Below the pieces are notes generated by a model that did no database searches, was not told the DNA's origin, and saw only the letters and a list, made by a program, of their open reading frames with translations. From contig BMAT01003768.1 in NCBI GenBank assembly GCA_019649035.1, positions 7,081-71,080 on the forward strand: 64,000 nt of DNA, written 5' to 3'. How positions within the stretch are numbered: position 1 is the first letter of the stretch; the number at the start of each line of letters is the position of its first letter. This document shows, piece after piece, positions 37,299 to 49,370 of this stretch. Origin of the DNA: Elysia marginata (taxonomy: Eukaryota; Mollusca; Gastropoda; Plakobranchidae). The translations under genes were made by a program, and so were the position numbers.

Positions 37299-40200
37299 TA
37301 TAAAATTATTACGTGGTATTAGAGGCGGGTGATAGAGACCAGTGGTAGAGCAGAAGACAATCTGCTTTCAGAGTAAAATCATTTTGCTTTTTTTTTTGTG
37401 TAATTTGAAGTTTTTGTCTATTCACAAGAGATTCAAATTATGAAGTTTCCACTGAAATAGCATTATAAATTAATTTGTGAGCTTGTCAGCCTGTGCATCA
37501 TACTCAGAGTCAGAGCCACAATTGTTTTCTCAAAATACTAGAATTCAGGCAAAACCAAAAATTTATGAGTTACTACTTCCTAGAAACTTGTTGACAGGGA
37601 ATATCATTTTGTACCATTGATAATTATCCCAAGATGTATAGTATAGAGGCATCAAAACTCTTGGATGTGATGCATGCCTTAAAACGCTGCAATGAAACAT
37701 TTTGATGTTATATTTAAATTTCTGGTTTAGTTACTAAAAATTTGAGCTACCAAACATTATATTGTACCGATAGGACCTTATGCTTAGACAGTTAGAGTAA
37801 GAAGGAAGTGAAAATTTCTAGACTCGGGGGCAGTGATGGAGTGAATTCATTGTGTTGATTGTAAAAAAAAAAACTTATAAAGTTTTGGATTTTATAGGAG
37901 AACATTTTTACAGTTCATGCAATACTAGTAGTAGTACATTCAATATCGTGCTGATAGTGCATAAATTTGTTAGGCTCTCTGTATAAATTTATGCACAATT
38001 GCTGTATCACTATCAGTGTATGTTTGTAAGAACTTCAAAGGAGAGTTTTGATATATCATCTTGCCATGGGTATCAAGGCCATATTAAGTAGTGAAAAAAA
38101 TTCTTTTTAATCTTTATGAATAATATGTTTTAACAACATTTATGAATAGTATGTTTTTTTAAAACCAGTGCCAACCCTGCTTCTCTTGTTTTTCAGTTAT
38201 GTTGGTACAATTTATTTTGATCTGGCAGTTGCAGCAGTCTAAATGTGATGTGCTATGGAAAAGATTTAATTTTGTCGTATGATGCTTTAGGTAGTTTTAT
38301 TTGTTTGCCTTCTGCTTTCCTAGTCTTGGCATTAACACTGACAAATATATAACCTTTAAAAGTTGGTGTCTATCATGCGATTTTGTCTTCAAGTTTGATA
38401 TTCTATCTTTTCATTTCAATTGATGGCTTGTTTTAAGCTTTGAATAGACTTGCAACCCCTTGAGTTTTTCTTATCTTATAATGGAGTGCAAAGAAAATCA
38501 TAATTTGTGCCTGTTGATTTTTCCGGCAGCTTATAGTGTTTACTTTATAAATTATATTTTTTCTAATGTCAAAAAATAATGTGCATGGTGTTGATTAATC
38601 ACTACATGTGTTTTGTGAGCAAAACTTCTAAGTGTAATGCCTATACTTCTTAATGTCAAGATTTTAACACAGCCATATATGGATATATATACATGTGCAA
38701 AAATTTTTTGGCTACATATCTCACAAACTTATGTTTTGTAACTGTGAGACTAACTTTACTATAAGTGTGTGCTTTTTTGTTTTGTTTTTTTTTAACAAAT
38801 AGGTTTGTTGTTTTCATTCAGTGATAATTTTTTTTTTCATTTTAGAGTTCACTGTTTGCTTTATCAAATTTGGAAGAGGGGGTTCTAAAGTCAATTTACA
38901 GTGGAGTCCTGAAGAGGCTTGCTTTTTTGGGTGGTATACATTCTTTGTAAATTATAATTTTTTTCTTTCATGTTTTATTCAATCACTTGAGCCTATTCTT
39001 ACCGAAATCCAGTTATTGTTGTGTTAAAATGAACTTGATATCTTAAACTGCAAAAGGGGTCTATAAACTAGTCCATTTTTTTAACACAATATTTTTTCTC
39101 ATTATTAATCAATGTAACAGTAAAGGCCCACCTCAAAAAGGTTAAGTTGTAGGCTGTATATATGAGAGAAAGGCTATTGCTGTATATATTTTTCATTTAT
39201 TCAAACTTGCAAAGTTTTTCATGTGAAATTTAGTGGGGGTGACCTCGTATGTACCAGTGTCAGATATAAATCTTGGAAAAGAATAAATTTCTGTTTTGGT
39301 CCAGGGGAGTTTCTGTAGAGATATTTTGTTAGATTACTCATTTACTGACTACAGTACAGAATGGAAGTTAATTGATCAATTAGGTTGTTACTGTTAGGAT
39401 CTGGAGCTTATTTCCAGATTAGGTTTTTTAAACTGTTCTCTGCAACTCTTCAATGGAAAAGAGAAATAAAGAAGGCTTTTAACTTTAGGGTCCATTACAA
39501 AAAATAGATATACTATAGATTTTAAGTCCCTACATCAATTTCTTTTTTACTGGCTGTAGTCTCACTTCTACTTCAAGTTCTACGTCTACAAAGAGTAGTG
39601 TGATTTGCTGATTTAACATACTGTGTTGATACTCTTGGCTCTGCTGTCTTGAACTTGAAGCAATTAAAGTCAGATTAACTTAGTTATTTATACAAAGTTT
39701 TAAACCATGTTAAAAACGCTGTGACTAATAGTGCACTAATTTTTTATTAAGTCTTGATCGTTTTTATTATTATTGACGACAATATTACTGCAGTGGATCG
39801 ATTGTATACATTACTTTTAGCCTACAAAAAGAAATTTTAACACAAATAGTACATATCGTACAGTTAGCTCACGATTCATTTTTGTGAAAGTCATAGAGCC
39901 CCTTGTACAAATAGAAGGAATTTATAAACTGTCTTTAGTATTAGTTACATGGTAGAGTTGAAAATGTATTTGATTTGTCAGGCTTTCATTTAGCTTTTAA
40001 CTCCCTCAGTATCAGGTGCTGTTTAACTCTCTTACATGTAATAAAGTATGTGTGGCTTTACACCTGCTGATAAGCAAAATTGACCCAGTCCTACAAATAG
40101 ATATTGGCTCTCTGTACTGATCAGAGGGTGTCAAACTACCCTTAGCTTCATAACAGATTCTGGGAGATGGGGTGGGGGTGGGAGGAAATGTCAAATATCA

Positions 40201-42194
40201 TGACATAAGTAACCAAGAAACCTTGGTGCTTTTTTTTACTTCTTTTTTTTTGTTCAACTCCACTAAAGTCATGGAGAGTTTAATGTAAGAAAAACAAAAA
40301 TAGTGGGGTCTCTGGGTCTCCATTCTCTTATTTTCGTAAAAAAGTTTTCTATATAAAAGGAACCTGTATCTAATATGTCATAATACTTGCAGAATGTTAC
40401 TTGAGGCATTCTTTGGGCTTAAAGGTTTAAGTCTGTCTTTGGACATAATAATTGCACACTTGAGATATGAAAAAGGTTATAATCCCAGTTACATGTTATT
40501 GTGTCTGGCCTACAAATCAGGTCACCATTTGGCTTTTCTCAAACACATTTTTCTTCAAACATGAATCTATTTAATCATTCAAAGACATTGTTTTAAGGTG
40601 GTTTGGTTTACATATTTTTTCCTCCTACGCACACCAGGCATGCAAATGTTAAAAAAGCATGCTTGAATTACATGCAATTTTAAATGTGATGTCTCTTCTT
40701 GGGTATCAACTGCTATACAAATTGTTTTGAATTATCTATTATGCTCTCTATAAAAAAGATCTCCTGTCTAAATGTACTATCCGTCCCGTAAGGTGTGATA
40801 GATCCACCTAAAAAATATGCCTTCTTTTGGTCACCCCCTATAGTATCAGTCACCAGTGTTACACTCCTGTGTAACTGTAAGTCACTAAGTGGTCCATCAA
40901 AGTTGCCTTTTTGTTCAGTCACACAATTGATGTACATAGGTACAATGTATATTTTTACTGTTGCTTGACACAAAGTCAAAAAAAGAGCTATATTTTTCTA
41001 TGATGTAACATTTCCAAGACCTAAAGCAAATTTCACTGCCTCTGTTTTGCATTTTATTTCGTTTTAAAAGCTTGTTAATGTTTTGTTACAATTATATACA
41101 TTACAATAATATTGTACTTTGTAGCTCCCTGTTTCAATACAATTCTAGTTGTGTATGTGTAAACTTATGTGAATGTATCATTTATTGACCTAATAACTTG
41201 AATTTGGTTGAAGTGTAGGCCTTTAGCATATTTATTTTCTTTTAAAATTTCAAATCTTTGACTGCAACAGATTCAAAATATAGGATGAGGACACCTTGTC
41301 TTGATATATAGCTCCCACATGCTATGCACTTTATTTGAGGATTTTGTAAAGAGGTGTGGTTTATTTTAGTGTAGATATTAGATTGGTCCCAGTATTTTAT
41401 TTTTAATTCTTCTGATTTTATTTCTGGTCTATGTATATTCTCTTTTTATTCTGCTACACTAGGCAATTAGAATTTTTCTACAGATATTAAATACCTCTTG
41501 ATGGTCTTAACTCTTTGCCAGCATAATAATTGGAGAGGATTATATGGGACGGGGTTCCTCCACCAGCTAGCTCTTCCTTGCCCATAGTCTAACTTGAGGT
41601 ACAATGCAATGTGGCAATAAATGTTTACAATTACATATATGTATGGCCTACTTCCCTGTTTTTATAAATTCAATCTAATCTTCTTTGAACCTGTGTTTAG
41701 GAATATTGACTAGTTCTACTGTAAGTGTAACAATAAATTACATGTAGCATAGGCAAATTAATTCTTGCAAAGAAAGTACATTTCTCATGGTACAGAATTT
41801 GACTGTTAATTTTAGTGTGTGTAGACTAAATTTAGTTTTAATTTTAACTTTGCCCTTGCATATAACTCTTGTCAAACCTTTAATTTCAATTGATGCATGT
41901 TTAGTACATGTACATGTATTAAATAATGTTGATATTTTGGATGTTTGGGGTTTATTAGCTCTAGGTATCCATTAAATTTGAATTTAATATGCTAAGAGAT
42001 AGTTAAATTTTTGGTACATGACTCACTTAAGGTTCCTTTGTATAAAGGATGGAGTTCCAATTTTTTTGGACATATGCATTGAACTTGAAGGCTCTTTCTC
42101 TTGATTTTTACTTACCAGTTGGAACTTTTAAAAGATTCATATAATTAGTTCATCTCAACTGCCTGGATGAGGTGTACGTTATAATGTGGCCTTT

Positions 42195-42510
42195 AAGGTA
42201 TTGAGGTGCCTTTTTGTTTATATATTTGAAGCACACACAGGCCATTTTGTAATCTATTCCAGATTTGAAAGGTAAACAAAGGAGGGTTATTAACAATTAG
42301 GGTAATGTGTTCTCTCTGGGCTTTTCTTAGTTGTTGGCTACCAGCCTCACTGCCCTGTTTTGAAAAATGTAGTTTGTTAATAGATTCTGCACTCAACCCA
42401 GCGAGAAAGGTGTTGCAGTATTCTAGTCTAGAAAATTTTTTAAAAGGAAAAAGATGAACCAAGGTGCGATAGACTTCTGATCCAGAAAATTTGAAATTTG
42501 GGCAAAGCAT
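42195..42510 (-). mobile_element. L2/CR1-like LINE fragment
   Basis: The minus-strand frame reads FSRLEYCNTFLAGLSAESIN then REHITLIV...QIWNRLQNGL. This matches the SRLDYCNSLLAGLP...REHITPIL..LHWLP...RI.YK region just after the reverse-transcriptase core of L2/CR1-group LINEs. Only this C-terminal part is present; the catalytic core is absent. Confidence 0.72.
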
Positions 42511-42519
42511 CTTAATTCA

Positions 42520-45160
42520 CAATACATTTGTTTGCATACATGTGTGTGTGAAGTAGGAATTGATTATAATCTACATACATAGTAAACCAACAAAAATTAA
42601 ATGGGATGTTTTTCCTTAATTACAGCCTGCAAGGGAACACGGCAAAATATTGATTTTTTTACATCAATATTCAAACTAATAAAAGGTGGAAATTGAAAAT
42701 GAAAAACAAAATAAGTTTTAAGTTATTTTCCGAATTTAAAATAATAAAAATTGTCAAGATCAATACCGGTACTTGCAAATATTAGAAATTCCCACCAGTA
42801 TTTGTAAAAAAATGGGTTCTCCAAAATTTTAAATCATCATAAAGCTTTGACTTTGCAGCTTTTTAATACTGTACATAAATTTTTTTTTAAATATAGGGTT
42901 TTCTCCTTGAGCACTGCCTCCATCTTTGCCCTCAACACTTCGATTCACACAGTTTGTGATTCCTGCCCATTCGCTCAGCTTTGACTCGGATCATTCTTCT
43001 ATTTGGAGACATCAATGCCACGGTTTATGGCTAAGTTTTTTTTTTTAATTTTGCCCCGTTTTATTACTTTAATTGTCAAATGAGGGGGGACTTTAAAATT
43101 TTTTTTCACTGGTGCAAATCACTCGTTAAATTGCCCTGATTTCCTCGTATAGGTTTCAGCTTATATATATATTTACATTTAGGGGCCTAGTTTAAAAAGC
43201 CAAAGTTGCTGCATTTTTGCACCCTGTTTAAAAAAAAAATCAACATGATTTAATAGAACACCTTAAATTTCTTTTAAAGAACTAATTCTCAGTATAAGAT
43301 ATCTCTTGCAACCAGTCAAAATGAGTCTTAAGCTGAAATCGGAAGGTAGTCAGATATTGGTAGCACAGAAAAGCTTATTTTTCCTGCTAAATACAGAAAA
43401 GCTCTACATGTATCATGTTTCTATATATATGACGTTATAACTGTCTGAAGTCGGCAGGATTAGGACTCGTGCAATTTCAGAATGGGAGAAAATAGCATTT
43501 AAAGTTCAGACAACTATAGAGGTGTTGAGGCCTTAGCAGCCTTGTCAATTTAAATTAAACACACAAAACATGAAATTTCAACATGGTTTAGGTGTGAAAA
43601 TTGTTAAGAAATTGTTTAGGTTTTAATTTTTTTTTTTTAATTTTTGACTTGTGAATACCTGTACCCTCTTAATTTTTAAGCCTATATCTCAAAACTAAGC
43701 CATTCGACTTACAGCTCATTTGGACAGAATGCGAGATATTTTTTCTCATAAGATCAAATTATAGAAGTCCCTACGCGTATGAAACATAGTTCAGCAGGGC
43801 AAAATGTAAGTAAATTTCCAGTACTAGATAAGTCTGACTTGTCCAGCTGATGATGACCAGAACTAAGTGTAGGCTACTGAATTAGCTACTAATTGAAAAG
43901 TGAAAGGCACTAACGCCATTGTATTCTTCTTTTCTCTTAATTGTTTGATAGCTATGATTCTAAATGGAATAAGCATTGTACATTTTTTGGAAAGAAAAAA
44001 ACTCCTAATACTCATGCTATCATACTTGTCATTTATATGGTGCAGGTATGGGTTTTTGTGTGTGTTGATTGAATTGTTATATTTTTCTTTTATTAAAATT
44101 AAATGGGGTTTTTATTCGTGTTGCATTTTTCTTATAATCTCCCACTGAGCTGGGTCTTAAAAACTCATTTGTGAGAATAGGTGGCCTTAAGGATCCTTTT
44201 CTATTTACATTGTAAATGCGTTTTTTTTTTTTTCATGTTTTATTTGATTTAAAAGGAATAAGAAGAAAAGGTCACGTAGCTTGTTCTCGGATGCCTTCTT
44301 TTTAGGTACTGATGCTTTCTTCTTTTTTTTTCATCAAAGAATATACCGTTGTTTTTTCTTTCTTTTTAGCTTCTGAAAAAGTGAAAAGGTTTCTTTGTTT
44401 CTTTTCAATTTACTCAATCTCAGAGCTGTGTTTTGACACGCATATAGGGAATGCAAGTCTCAAAGCAATCTTAAAAAAAGATTTATAAGCGATATGGGAA
44501 TAGTCTTGATCTCTATAAACATTTTGCTAACATGCAGTACTGATAATTTAAACAGTCACATGAAACTGAATGACTGATTCTTAGGATGAAAGTAGCAGAT
44601 TTTCTTTCTGATTTACCTAGAATCATAGAACATACATTTTAATGTCCTTCTAATAGTGTGATGGTTAAAAATTATCTTGATATTAGTTTGTACTTGCCCC
44701 ATAGGCTCTTTTACTCTTTCTCAAATACTTGTTATGATAGATTTAAGCCTTTACTGTAGATATATATATATTTGTGTTTACACTTGTTACATGTAGAAAT
44801 TTGTTTTTAATGTTTACGCTGCATAAATAAATGGGCATGTTACTGTTCTACGCATCTGTGTGAGATATATGGGCTGTTTTGTAATAATTTGACTTTGAAC
44901 AAAATGCATTAAACGGTCATTGATATGCACTTGATAGGTCTTATTTGTTTTTTTCTTCTTTGTGTCTTTTTATAGATGCTGTATTTATGATGAAAATAGC
45001 ACTGTGTGGTTTTGCCATTTAGATTTTAAAATCCTTTTTTCAAATCATTATATCATGAGTAAGTTATCAGGGTGTGATAGTTCTTCACAGCTTTTCTCTT
45101 TTTACTATTCTAGCCTGAGGGAAGTGATCATAAGCTAAACATGTAGGCCCTACATGTATT
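42520..45160. other. Gene-free A+T-rich region
   Basis: Holds family-A copy 2 (43309-43738) and T-rich sequence; I recognise nothing else. Confidence 0.5.
43309..43738 (+). mobile_element. Family-A MITE, copy 2
   Basis: Collinear with copy 1 (CTCTTGCAACCAGTCAAAAT at the left, GCTCATTTGGACAGAATGCG at the right). It has a short internal duplication around ACAGAAAAGCT and a longer poly-T. No coding capacity. Confidence 0.8.
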
Positions 45161-46027
45161 TCATTTAAATTGAAAATAAATTTGAAACCCTCTTAAATGA
45201 AAGTCAAGAAAAAACATCAAGTGAACTATGGTATCTATATGAAAGAAATCTATAAAGGAGGTGCAGAATCTACGCTGGCCCTCAAAAAGCACAAAAATGA
45301 AAAGCCATGGATAACTGAAAAGAGTCTGGTAAACAAAAAGAGAAAGGCCAGACAAACACGTAACCATCATGATTAAAAAAATAATCAAGGCAGAAGTTTA
45401 CAAAACTAATCAGTAATTGTAAAAAAAACCGGCTAATAATCCAAGAAGTCGACAACAACAACGATCAAAAGATCTATATGATCAAGTCAAAATGATAATA
45501 AAACGAAACTTTTCCAACCAAAACAAATTGCTGTAAAAAACAAACATGGAGATACACTCACTGATCCTAAGGAAACTACAGCCCGGTGGCAAAGAATATG
45601 GTGAAAAACTGAGTCTGAAAGCAACATTATATATGTATGCTATGTGCAGTTTAACTTTAAGTTCTAATAGAAAGGACCATGGCGACAAGAGTGCATATCG
45701 ACCATTGCAAGGCATTCGACCTCTGTACACTATCCGAGATTCCAAACGAAATACGTTTCCCACCACACCTTGTTGCCCTTATACGATCCTTCGACACTGG
45801 TCAGAAGAGAAGAAAAGGGTTGAATTGTTCACTATCTTCACATACAGAAAATTTCAGAGTAGGAAAAGGTTTGAGGCCAGGATGTATTTTGTCTCCACAC
45901 CTACATCTGATACAATTTACCTTTTATACTGAACAAATAATGAGAGATGCAGAAATGGAAAGATTTGTAGTAGCTGTAGAATGTGGGGAATTTTCAAGTC
46001 TCCGTTATGCCGACGATAATATTATTA

Positions 46028-46176
46028 GAGACCTTAAGCACACGCACCGTGTCTCACTACGCGTACGTGAAAATCGGGAAAGCAGATCGAGGAAACTATA
46101 AAAATAATGAAACCAGTTTCTAAAAATAGACCCACAGACGTTCCCGTCATACTCACGCGTTGCTGCTTTAAGTCTG
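46028..46176 (+). mobile_element. Family-B MITE, copy 1
   Basis: 149 bp, ends GAGACCTTAAGCACACGC and (inward from right) CAGACTTAAAGCAGCAACGC, flanked by TA on both sides, so probably Tc1/mariner-type. Inserted into the RTE-like LINE eight bases or so past its YADD codons. Related copies at 48146 and 62278. Confidence 0.78.
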
Positions 46177-46277
46177 TATTAGAAGTATGTAGGCCTACAA
46201 AAAAACCACGAAGATCCAACGATTGTTATAAACAAGCTAAACGTGGCTGTAGAAAGAAAAGATGAAATTAAACACGA

Positions 46278-46868
46278 TTTGATTGATTGAAATTTTTACA
46301 AGCCCAGTCCATCATAAGCGATGGTCTCAAGGCTTACGATCTCTTCAAATTAAGTTTACTTCGATACTATAAACTTGCCAACCTATCTCATATATTAAAT
46401 TCAAGTTTTAGAAATCTTAGATACTATAATTTACAAGTTTTAAAAGTTTTCTATACATTGCCTCAGATTTTGTCATTTAATCCAATCTCTTTCAGATAAT
46501 CCGAAATCTGAGAGGCTTTCACCTCTCGGAATAGTGTGTGCATATTAGTCGTCTTATAAAATTTTTGTCTGTTTCGCAAAAAATCTTATCATTCCACTAA
46601 AATGTGTTTTACAGTGATAGGACATTCACAAGGGTTGTTGTTCCCCTTTTGAAAGGTATTCATGAGTGATCCATGAATGGCCTATACGGAGTCTGCTCAC
46701 AACAGTCTCTTGTTTTCTGTTCAGTGGTTCATCATCAACGAGTCTTTCTTTAAGATTTGGTCTAATTTCATGAAGTTTATTGTCGACTTCAGTATACCAG
46801 TTCGTCTGCCACAGTTGTTCAAGATGTAGGTTAACTTTGAGTTTTAGGGCGGACCAGATGACTTGTTT
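46278..46868 (-). mobile_element. 5'-truncated Jockey/I-like LINE with TSD
   Basis: Flanked by a perfect 12-bp target duplication AATTAAACACGA (46266-46277 and 46869-46880). The minus strand encodes NPCECPITVKHILVE, the Cys/His-containing C-terminal motif (C.C..P.TV.HIL.EC) of Jockey/I-group LINEs, and ends GGACTGGGCTTGTAAAAATT with an AATC-type tail. Inserted in the older RTE-like LINE. Confidence 0.82.
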
Positions 46869-47620
46869 AATTAAACACGAAGAAAAAGTTGATGTACATT
46901 AGAAAAAAAAAAGCACACAGAGGGATAATATTGGTGACGAGAAAATAGAGCGTTTAAAATATTTTAAGTATCTAAGTTCCACCAAAACAGATGATGCTGA
47001 CTGCTCCAAATAAATCAACACCAGAAAATGAAATGGCAAAGAAAATAATGTTGAATCTCAATAACAACTGGAAAGATAAACCCATTGGAAAATAATTTTT
47101 GTTTGAAAAAGATAAACTCTGCAGAAAATGTGGTTTTACAGACGTCTTCTCAGAGCAAATTCGAAAGAAAAAAGAACCAACGAATCCCTCCAACTCCAGA
47201 GGCAATTCTACTGGACGACATCAGGCAAAGATAATTAGGGCCTACATGTGTTGCGGACATATATATATCTTACGAAACAAATTATGTGAACTGGTGAAAG
47301 ACATATATTTCAAGGAAAAATTGGGGCAAGAGAGACAGAGGAAGACCCAGAGCAGTCTATTTAGACAACATGAAGAACTGAACAGGGAAAATCAGCGCAG
47401 AAATTTATACCACAACAGAAGTAAGAGACGACTGGAAAGCTGTGGTGAAGGTGTCGTGCAGGTAGAAAAGTTTCAAGAAGCGACGTTGGATAGTGTGTGG
47501 GTGAGTGAATGGGTAGATGCATGAGATAGGGGAGGGGTGTGTGAAGGCGAAAAGATGAAATTAATGAAGTATGATTGTGTAAGACTGAAGCAACAGGAAT
47601 AAATGAACGTGCCTACATAC

Positions 47621-48145
47621 CACAATGAAAAGGGGCTATTCAACTTCAAGTGTAGCCTAATAACTGGCTAGATGGGGGCCATTGCGACAAATAAAAGGAA
47701 CCATGCTGCAAGCGATATTGCTTAAGTATAATTGTACAAAATAGAAAAGATTTACGAGTTTTGGTCTTAAATTTAAGAGTTTTTGTTGCGTAACCTGTTC
47801 TCGTTACATTATAGAGAGAAAGAGAGATAGGTCCTAATTTTTATGCAGAGTTTTCCCTACAATGACATAAATATTGTTACATATACATTTAGACATGATA
47901 TAATTTTGTTATTCAATTTCGTCAAATAACAAGACTGAGGGTGTCGCTCAGACAAAGGATGACTCTTGTACATTGTAGTATGTGGTATGACTCACACCCT
48001 AGCCTTGCTCAAAATATTAAGCTTCGTGGCATTTTTTAGATACAAGTGTATTCAATTTGCAAATGATGACGCATCTAGACACGGTATATTATTGTGATTT
48101 TAGAAGTAACAGACGTGAAAAGGCTAAAAGTAAAAGTGCACAATA
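47621..48145. other. Gene-free spacer
   Basis: A+T-rich, no gene or repeat recognised. Confidence 0.5.
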
Positions 48146-48256
48146 GAGACCTTAAGCACACGCACCGTGTCTCACTACGCGTACGTGAAAATCGGGAAAG
48201 ATATAAAAAAAATAATGAAACCAGATTCTAAAAATAGACTCACAGACGTTACCGTA
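48146..48256 (+). mobile_element. Family-B MITE, copy 2 (truncated)
   Basis: Matches copy 1 from GAGACCTTAAGCACACGC to ACAGACGTTACCG with a small internal deletion, then runs straight into family-A copy 3. The right terminus is missing. Confidence 0.75.
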
Positions 48257-48954
48257 CAGTCAAAAAAAAGTCTTGAGTTGGAATCGGAAAGTAATAAGAT
48301 ATTGGTATCACAGAAAAGCTTGTTTTCTCTCCTTTCAAATACAACAAACAGAAAAGCTCTATCGTGCTTCTATGTGATATTATAGCCTTGAAGTTGGCAG
48401 GTTTAGGACTTGTAAAATTTCAGTAAGGGGATCGAGTTGCCTTTAAAGTTTAGACTTTGGTTGGTTGGTTGAATTTTTAACGTCTCAGTCAACTTCAAGT
48501 TTAATCAGAGACGACGTTGGGGACAATTGAAAGTGTGCTGCCACACTGTGATGTAAGGAGCGCTTGCACACACTACACCCAGTCACATTATCCTGACACT
48601 GGGCCGACCAGACTTAGCACTAAATCCATAATGCCAGACATTAGGAGGATCAGCTGCTAATACCAATTTTAAAGTCCTTGGTTTGACTCGGCCGTGGATC
48701 GAACCCCACGCCTCCCGATCTCTGAGCGATTAAAGTTCAGACAGCTATAAAGGTAGAGTTCAAACAACCATATACTTAAAACCAAACACTTAGAATATAG
48801 AGTTTTAAGAAGATTTCTGTTTAAAAACATTTCAGAAATGTTTTAGCGTCAATATCTAAAATTTAAAAAATTTGACTTTTGAACACCGACTAAGCTTTGA
48901 AAGCCTATAATTCAAAACTAGGCATTGCGACTCATTTGGAAAGAATATGAGACA
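48257..48954 (+). mobile_element. Family-A MITE, copy 3, split by a SINE
   Basis: Collinear with copies 1 and 2 (ATTGGTATCACAGAAAAGCT, GAAGTTGGCAGGTTTAGGAC, right end CGACTCATTTGGAAAGAATA). The left terminus is eroded where it meets the family-B copy. SINE S1 (48456-48729) interrupts it. Confidence 0.8.
48456..48729 (-). mobile_element. tRNA-derived SINE, family S1, copy 2
   Basis: Same body as 21637-21940 on the minus strand, but 5'-truncated before the A box. Target duplication TTAAAGTT(T/C)AGAC at 48443-48455 and 48730-48742, made from the host MITE, which proves the insertion order. Confidence 0.87.
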
Positions 48955-48979
48955 ACTATGCATACATTGGAGAATTGAT

Positions 48980-49370
48980 TAATGAAATGGCTTCTCAAGT
49001 TCAAGTCACATAAAACGCACTAGCATCAAACTAAGTAATAAGAAGTCAGAGGCCATAGGTCATGAGAGTGAAGACCAACAGTGGTGGGACTTTACCCAAC
49101 AGCAGCTGCTAGAGGAAAGCAATACAGAAAAAGACCTCGGTGTTGCCATTGACAAAAAGCGTACCTTCAAAAAGCATATCGCATAATACACATCCAAAGG
49201 TAACAAGATAGTCGGCATAATAGTGAGATTGTGTGACCATTTGTCAGAGGAGACTTTCATCTTACTGTTCAAAGGCGACGTGTGACCGTTTTTGGAGTGC
49301 GGCCCCGCAGTTGACAGACTCACAACAAAATCTTAGCATTTAAAAGGAAGATGTCCAAAGAAGAGCGACA
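48980..49370 (+). mobile_element. CR1-like LINE fragment
   Basis: Frames read ESNTEKDLGVAIDKKRTFKK then NKIVGIIVRLCDHLSEETF and LLFKGDV. This matches the EKDLGV.ID..LTF..HI...NK..GIIRR.F..L....F..LFK..VRP.LEY region following the reverse-transcriptase core. Stops break the frame; dead fragment. Confidence 0.7.

Larger units (their letters stand above)
34417..42190 (+). other. SOCS6 3' UTR and T-rich gene-free region
   Basis: No coding potential. The plus strand is T-rich with many T runs. AATAAA signals at 39282-39287 and 39465-39470 (others near 41616 and 41729) could end a long 3' UTR, but where the transcript stops is not visible. Contains a tandem repeat (35360-35680) and a small inverted-repeat element (37162-37298). 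Confidence 0.45.
45160..47620 (+). mobile_element. Degenerate RTE-like LINE, interrupted twice
   Basis: Pieces of one reverse transcriptase appear in order on the plus strand: DHCKAFD, PPHLVALIRSFDTGQ, FRVGKGLRPGCILSPHL, FYTEQIMRDAEMERF and LRYADDN (up to about 46020); then VGDEKIERLKYFKYL (about 46930); then the basic C-terminus GKRDRGRPRAVYLDNMKN (about 47325) and VRDDWKAVV. Stops and frame changes show it is dead. It is interrupted by a family-B MITE (46028-46176) right after the YADD motif and by a Jockey/I-like LINE (46278-46868). The clade call rests on motif wording only. Confidence 0.78.

Noticed and set aside
45546-46101. Two overlapping host coding frames of 128 and 140 codons
   Set aside because: They are frame-shifted pieces of a dead RTE-like reverse transcriptase.
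47099-47524. A 141-codon basic host protein
   Set aside because: The adjacent frame reads as the RGRPRAVYLDNMKN C-terminus of the same LINE, so this is a shadow frame.
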